From NCBI GenBank assembly GCA_009760855.2, contig WPIO01000017.1:1857501-1921500 (forward strand): a DNA stretch of 64,000 nucleotides, given 5' to 3'. This document shows positions 1 to 64,000 of the stretch, one piece after another. The stretch comes from Cristatella mucedo. Taxonomy: Eukaryota; Bryozoa; Phylactolaemata; Cristatellidae. Each line of letters starts with the position of its first letter. Positions within the stretch are counted from its first letter, which is position 1. The notes beneath the pieces were generated by a model. That model was not told the DNA's origin. It saw only the letters and a program-made list of their open reading frames with translations, and searched no databases. Position numbers and translations under genes: made by a program.

Positions 1-223
1 TCGAGCTGAAGACTACTGGCAACAGAGTGTGCATCAATAGCAACTTAGATTTGAGTGTTCTACATAATCGTCTCCAGCACAGTTGCAGCTTGGCTTCTAT
101 CGCTCTGTAATGTTGCAAGCAGGGATCAGTACGTTAAATCTTTTCTCTTTGCAATTCGATAAAGTCGTATTTCACTAACAAGGCATTTACACGTTTTCAA
201 GTGTCTAGTTTTAGTTTAGGTAA

Positions 224-400
224 GTCAGTACTCCCGCAATACCTCAATGGAATCGTCTACCGAAATCTCCTGGCGAAGGCTCGCTCTGTCTCTCGGCCGT
301 CGATGACTGGTCTGAAGAGCCCGCACACCTTCCTCGTTCTAAGAGAAAACGAGTCCGACAACTGTCGGTGAAGGTGACAAAGACGAAGACCAAGCCCTGA
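224..400 (+). other. Open stretch of 58 codons, unknown
   Basis: Between stops the frame reads STPAIPQWNRLPKSPGEG, then DDWSEEPAHLPRSKRKRVRQ and ends KTKTKP. There is no Met and the lysine/arginine-rich end resembles a nuclear-localisation type patch. It could be an exon or a retroelement remnant; I do not recognise it. Confidence 0.2.
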
Positions 401-428
401 GCTAATGTAGCTCTCTTCTTAAGTAGGT

Positions 429-726
429 AGCCGGGACAATAGGGTTGACTTGCCAGCCAACATTAATCAGCCTACTGGTCCTACCACGATATCTGAGCCC
501 TCTTGCTCACTGCTAGAGGACGAATGTGCTTTTCAGCCACCTTCCTCTTTCTCACGAAATCCATCCGGGAAATCTCGGACGGCTGGAGGTGATAGCTATC
601 TTAAGCCAGGGTTTCCCTATTCTTCAATTGCTAGCCGGGGCTATAGGCTTGATAGGCCAACCGATGTCAATGACCTCATGATCCTACTACGACGGTTGTG
701 TTCTCTTGCTCATTGCTCTAGAAGAA
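429..726. repeat. Imperfect 95-bp direct duplication, 204 bp apart
   Basis: 429-522 and 632-726 align from agccggg through ctactggtcctaccacga / atgatcctactacgacggtt to ctcttgctcactgctagagg / ctcttgctcattgctctaga. The copies are visibly diverged. Confidence 0.6.
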
Positions 727-859
727 AGGTATTCCGCAATGGGCAGTCTTTGTTTGCCCTAAAATTGACCCAGGCCGACGCTGAGCTACAAAACAACCAA
801 TCGCCAGTCGGTTTGTCTGCAAGCAATAGCACATTGCTGGTAAACTAGACACCGTTTGA

Positions 860-2216
860 TGTATTCCAGCTTCACCCAGCCTCATAATCCTGCTCTGCCA
901 CTATTCAGTTTGCATGCCTGCTAGCCTGTCCATATCACTTTTCTCATTCTCTCACTGTCGTCGAAACTCTATTGTTCTCTTGACCATAATATGTCTGTGG
1001 TCAGTCTGCTTCAAATCTATGTACCTCTTGGATTTACGTTCATTTATATATTCTTTAGTCACACGTACGTGTGTTATTCGTGTACACTGCTTTCAAATCA
1101 AAGGTTTGCCGACCTTTAATTTACAAGAGGAATTGAGAATATTCGCTGTGAGTGGCTTCTGCAAGTGCAAGTGCATGGGGAAGGCTGGCCTAAAAAAATA
1201 CTTATAATAATAAAAAAAATTAATAATAAAAAATACTAGCTGATTTAAACGGCTCTTTTTGTTTTATGAAAAAAGATCCTTTACGGCTATCACCATCGCT
1301 TGCAGAAGCAAAAACGGATCGCGAACAGCAGGATTTGAACCCACAACCTCGGGGCCGAGGTCGTGTTGTCAAAAGCAACCACCTAATCTAGTGTGCCATC
1401 ACGGCTCACCTAAAGCCCCCCCCCCATAGATCTGGCTGCTCGGGCAGTGCTGGGTCCACCAACCAGAATTGCAGTCATTCCCCCCCTTTGCCAACAATCA
1501 CACCAAGTGTCCTTTTCGAATGGCTACCAGGCTTCCACGGAGGTCAGGCGACCAGGCCAAAAGACAGAGTGCTGCTAGATGCCTGCTGGATAGCACGAAC
1601 TAGGTGCAAAGATTCAACATTCAATCCCCCACTTAGGAGGTAAATCGCCTTGCATAAATGCCTAAAGAGGTCTCAGGCTGAGGTCGTATAAGCAGCGTGT
1701 CTATTTAATAGTAAGGCATACGTCGCAGCCAACCGATGACAAATAGTTGCTGGCAATTTCTGAAGTGGCAATTTCTGGCTTCGCTTCCATGGCGTGCCAA
1801 GTGTACATAGTCCTCCAATTGGCAGCAGCTCAGCCCAGAACTCGTTAGGTGCCACACACACTGTATTTTTAAAGTAAAAGCAGCCCTTTTGACACGTTTA
1901 CTAATTTACCGGTCGCTTGTAATTGTCAGCATGAAGAAGTAATGTAAGCCCTGCTGTGGATTTTGAGATCCTGGATTTGTGAAAGTCTATGAGCAAGCAT
2001 GCCTCATTGCAACTGGGCCACACAGGCAGTCCACTGCACACTAAATGGTAGACACGGTGTGCGTTTTTTGTGTTTTAATTCTTGCCATGGTCTGAAGCTT
2101 AGTGAAGGCCACTGCATGTCGGCACCGATTGGGATCTACATAAAACATTTCGTATCGAACATTACTGCAAGTCTCCGATAGCGATAATATATTGCCCTCT
2201 TGTGAATATGTTTTAG
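860..2216. other. Plexin intron, no further coding signal
   Basis: Apart from the antisense SINE1 copy at 1236-1409, with a short A-rich run just before it, I see no conserved coding or structural signal up to the PSI exon. Confidence 0.6.
1236..1409 (-). repeat. SINE1 copy (tRNA-derived), antisense
   Basis: Read on the minus strand it has gagccgtgatggcacac, the paired gacctcgg...ccgaggtcgtg arms, a B-box-like GGGTTCAAATCC (1331-1342), gcgatcc, and the tail ctcttct...ctatac...aaagag...aaatcagct. Seven full or near-full copies in the window share this layout, which resembles a tRNA head with A and B boxes fused to an unrelated 3' body. Confidence 0.8.
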
Positions 2217-60755
<58,539 letters not shown>

Positions 60756-62249
60756 TGGATTTGCGCATCGCCTGCAGTTAGGCAGATCTACAATCTACGA
60801 TTTGGCTCTGATGAACAACTGGAAATCGGCGAAACAGTACATTATTATCGGCTTGTCGATGGCTAATGTAAATTCGGTGTGGTGCTTGTCCTCCTCTTAG
60901 TCCGAAGCAACGCTCTGGCAGTCCACTCTCTGGCCAGGCTTCCTCACTTTGTAGTCAGCGAGCTGCACGTAGCTGTAGGTCCACGTCCCCGAAATTTATA
61001 TCGGCATTCACTCAAAGTTGACTGCAGCAAGGCCTCTGCTTTGCCACGTGCCCACGTATAATGAAGGGCATTGCTAATAGAGATTAGTGTCGGCGCTGGT
61101 GCTTTCGGTTGTCTACTTCTGTATTCTGCAGCAAAACTGTATGAAGTTCATGTCAGCATATCGATCTATCACCTAAAGATTGAGTAAATAATACAAGTCA
61201 CTTTTATGTTGTATACATGTAAATAAATGTGCAACATAGTTTACTTTCAATCTGATGTCCCACTCAAGCAGACTCGTACATTAGAAAATGCGAAATTTGG
61301 ATTTAGGGAGAATGTGAATCTATGTATATATGAGCAAGGGTCAATTTCCTTGAGAGCATATCAGAATTGCCTGCAAACCGACTGTAGTTATCGTTATTGC
61401 AGAAAGTGTGGCACCCTGCAAAGAGTAGGCAAACAGTGGCATACTGGGGTCATATGGATGCTTAAGCCCCTTCTACTAATTTAGTCCTATCAACATTCGT
61501 TTACAAGGAAGTCAGTTGGTGTCATTGTTGTGTGATTTGTGACAGGAGTCGTGGAATAGTCGATTTCGGGGTCAGCACGGGTTGCCGACGAACAGCTGAT
61601 GGAGGCCAGTAAGGCCATATTGATGCTACTGCGAGTTATGCTAAGCATTGAGGTACCCCCTTTTACCCTTCCCCGGATCCGATCCCGACCTAACGATTCA
61701 GACTGCTACAGTCATTTCTTATCCGTCGCCTATTGGGTAGGCAGACATACGCACTCGTGACATACTGCATGATTAATTCCGATCGCACTTGGTGGTAGTA
61801 TAGCTCGTGCATTTGTGGAGTGAAGGTTTTCACCAGCTCTAACAACTGCTGCCGAAATAGTCATCGCTTCTTACTCTTAAATTATGAACAATGTAGATCT
61901 GGCCTTATCAATCTCGTAGTGCTACAATTTCCGACAGATCACTTGTATGTGCTCTGCAGTACGTCACGCAATGCTGTGTCAGATGAGGCAGCTAGTGAAA
62001 GGTCTAGTGACAAGTTAAGGTTGACTTTGATTTAGCCATTGATTGGATGGGGTTTGCGTATTCAATTATATTCGACTGATTTGTTTGCTGCTTTTCACAC
62101 ATTTGTCTCTCAGACATATGTCAATCTCATGCTTCGAAAACCCGCAGGCGTGTGTTTTCACCTTTGCAATATTTGAACTCACTATCAAATACGAAATAAA
62201 TTGTCTTCGCTCATTTTTCAAAGTTCAGAGAATTCCGCTTTATGATTAA
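60756..62249. other. Plexin 3' UTR and flank
   Basis: Contains the candidate poly(A) signal. A plus-strand frame near 61570-61650 (ADEQLMEASKAILMLLRVML) bounded by AG and GT could be an exon of another transcript but has no support. Nothing else recognised. Confidence 0.4.
61222..61227 (+). promoter_or_regulatory. Candidate poly(A) signal AATAAA for the plexin transcript
   Basis: An exact AATAAA lies 467 bases after the proposed stop, and T/GT-rich sequence (tgtgcaacatagtttactttc) follows it. No exact hexamer was noticed between the stop and this point. Assignment as the real 3' end is inference. Confidence 0.35.
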
Positions 62250-62980
62250 TAATAATAATAATAATAATGCAATTGATAAAGCGACCTCTGAGAACTCAAT
62301 TTATTTCTAGGTGCTTTACATTTGCTGCAAAGAGAAATGCAATGGAATGGTGAGTAATATCATGCTTGATAAACAAACAACATGAATAACATGGTTAGGG
62401 GTGACATGCACAGGGTCAGCATGCAAATGTGGTTAGTGGCAGCATGCACAGTGTCAGCACGCATAAGCACATCAAGGACGAATCACAGGGACCCACTAAA
62501 TGCTGTCCTAAATAGGTGTGTTTTTAAGTTCCTTTTAAATGTGGTCAGGTCAGGGGATTTTCTGACGCAAGTCGGGAGGGAGTTCCAGGCTTTGGGAGCA
62601 TACGAACTAAATACACGGTCTCCAAAGGATTTAAGGTTTGTATGAGGTATTGGTAAACTGTTAGAATCCGAAAAGCGGGTGGTACGATGCTTGGCCTGAT
62701 GGGGTAGTATATCTGAGAGATAGGTTGGAGCCATAGAATGAAGGGACCTAAAAGTGAGCGACAAAACCTTGAAGTCAATCCGTTGCTTGACTGGTAACCA
62801 GTGCAGGTCGGCGAGAAGTGGAGTAACGTGGTTACTGCGACGCTCACGACAGACAAGCTTAGCTGCAGAGTTTTGCACCAGCTGCAATCGCCTGATCGCA
62901 CATGCCGGTTGGCCAGTAAGCAGTGAACTGCAGAAGTCGAGACGGGATGTCACGAATGCATGAACAAACTTAGACGTGAC
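62250..62980 (-). mobile_element. LINE 3' fragment downstream of plexin
   Basis: Minus frame 62483-63034 is open across VHAFVTSRLDFCSSLLTGQP, LADLHWLPVKQRIDFKVLSL and FSSYAPKAWNSLPTCVRKSP to FRTAFSGSL. Tail with (ATA)n at 62250. Homology stops at about 62980, the truncation point. The C-terminal frame is intact. Confidence 0.94.
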
Positions 62981-63756
62981 ATTTTTAAAATGGTGATAGC
63001 TACCCGTCGGTAGTAAACTGAACATGTTCGACATTACAGCCCCATGGGGAGATGCAAAGTAGTTATTATATCACATTTTTCCGTACCAGAGATTCCTGCA
63101 AGAGCGACGCAGCCAATTGTGCTGTAGTAAAATTGCATCAGCTATCAGGGAGCTCAGGCAGACTCCTCTGCTGCCAACCAGCCGCCATGAAACGGGAATT
63201 TATTAAAAAGTGTGAGACTGTCGGCATGTTGTAGGGTGCATGTATTTAGGTCGCGATTCTTTGTATTAAAAGCATTTTTAAATTTTTAATGCAGTCGATA
63301 GCAAATGATTCGTTCAAGACCGGGGGCTGTACACAGGAAATCTTGTTTTTATGGATTATTTATTTCCGCACGATTCTTCATGAGCTGCAGTGTATCCTAC
63401 AAATAAGAGCGTAGCTTGGGGAATGCTTCAATTTAAGGCTTTATTCTTCCATAAAAAACGTATCGCCGAGCATCGTGCCTGCAGCGAAACAAACTGCTCG
63501 CGTTACTACTAGCAACCGGACGTTAGAGTGACTTTTTGATGTTTAGTTTCTGCCTATGCTCCTGCCAGTGCTTTCTCTAATGTAGTTGGGATATGTTAAT
63601 CCCTCTGCCCCATTATCAAAGTTTCCTTAGGATCAGATCCCGGGTATTTTGCCAAGGCTTTTCAACTTTTCCCCTAATGCTTGAAGTCCCCAATCTTTTG
63701 GTATTGGGTGAGCTAAGCTTGACCCTGAAGGGCTCGATACAAGTACAAGTTAATGT
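62981..63756. other. Downstream flank, nothing identified
   Basis: No coding or repeat similarity recognised between the LINE truncation point and family B copy 6. Confidence 0.4.
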
Positions 63757-64000
63757 AATGTATCGACGTCTGTTACTACACAAAGCCACAAAGACTATGT
63801 GTGTGTGTATCGCGGGAGAGTTTTGTGTAGCACACTCACAGCTTAAGCGGCTTTGGTATACATTCGGTGGCCAACAGACGTCATCTCACGTGTGAGAAGC
63901 ACAGCTGAATCAGGAGAACAGTTGAGATTGTGAGTAAAATTGAATAGCAGCTCAGGACGACTAGAAAGGATGTGCCAGCCATAGTCGGCAGCAAGAGAGT
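63757..64000 (-). repeat. Family B repeat copy 6, running off the window
   Basis: gtaatgtatcgacgtctgtt, cacaaagccacaaagactat, cgggagagttttgtgtagca and gtgccagccatagtcggcag match the element at 41037 in order and continue to the last base. Confidence 0.82.

Noticed and set aside
450-848. 132-codon open frame
   Set aside because: No recognisable motif, composition unlike a conserved protein, and it spans a diverged duplication; no splice or homology support.
61565-61650. Exon-like frame ADEQLMEASKAILMLLRVML
   Set aside because: No phase-compatible link to plexin, no conserved plexin sequence, and weak splice sites.

Overview
This is animal (metazoan) nuclear DNA. One large spliced gene runs left to right on the + strand, its introns have GT-AG borders, and they are packed with interspersed repeats. 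The gene is a plexin, the semaphorin-receptor family with a cytoplasmic Ras/Rap-GAP domain. I could place 23 coding exons between 2217 and 60755. Every splice phase agrees, giving 1,102 residues that end at a stop codon. The 5' part of the gene (Sema domain, PSI1, IPT1, PSI2, IPT2) is not in the window and should lie upstream of position 1. The order seen is one PSI domain, four IPT domains, one transmembrane helix, the juxtamembrane coiled coil, GAP segment N, the Rho-GTPase-binding domain, a linker, GAP segment C and a short tail. That is the normal plexin order from PSI3 onwards. The lineage cannot be fixed from this window; an invertebrate is likely and a sponge or other early-branching animal is plausible, but this is a guess.

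Layout: 1-2216 is upstream intron with an antisense SINE. 2217-40105 encodes the extracellular half in eight small exons separated by introns of up to about 8 kb. 40106-60755 encodes the membrane helix and cytoplasmic part in fifteen exons, several with introns of only 150-350 bp. 60756-64000 is 3' flank with a possible poly(A) signal and more repeats.

The introns hold a dense mobile-element record. There are many 5'-truncated copies of a CR1/L2/Rex1-like LINE with an (ATT)n tail, on both strands. A second LINE-like family (family B) has six recognised copies, all in one orientation. There are two tRNA-derived SINE families, a decayed sense-strand Ty3/Gypsy element at about 28.1-30.9 kb, two Tc1-like transposase remnants, and several micro- and minisatellites. 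One SINE family carries the same 3' stem-loop as the local LINE, so it is probably mobilised by that LINE; divergent copies show a compensatory base-pair change in the stem. One LINE has inserted into an older LINE of the same family at 20.5-24.0 kb.

I see no sign of a bacterial-type system, CRISPR array or operon. The more unusual points are the shared LINE/SINE tail hairpin, the two LINE copies sharing a premature stop, the arginine-finger exon junction with a tandem CAG-TAG acceptor, and a putative PDZ-ligand C-terminus.
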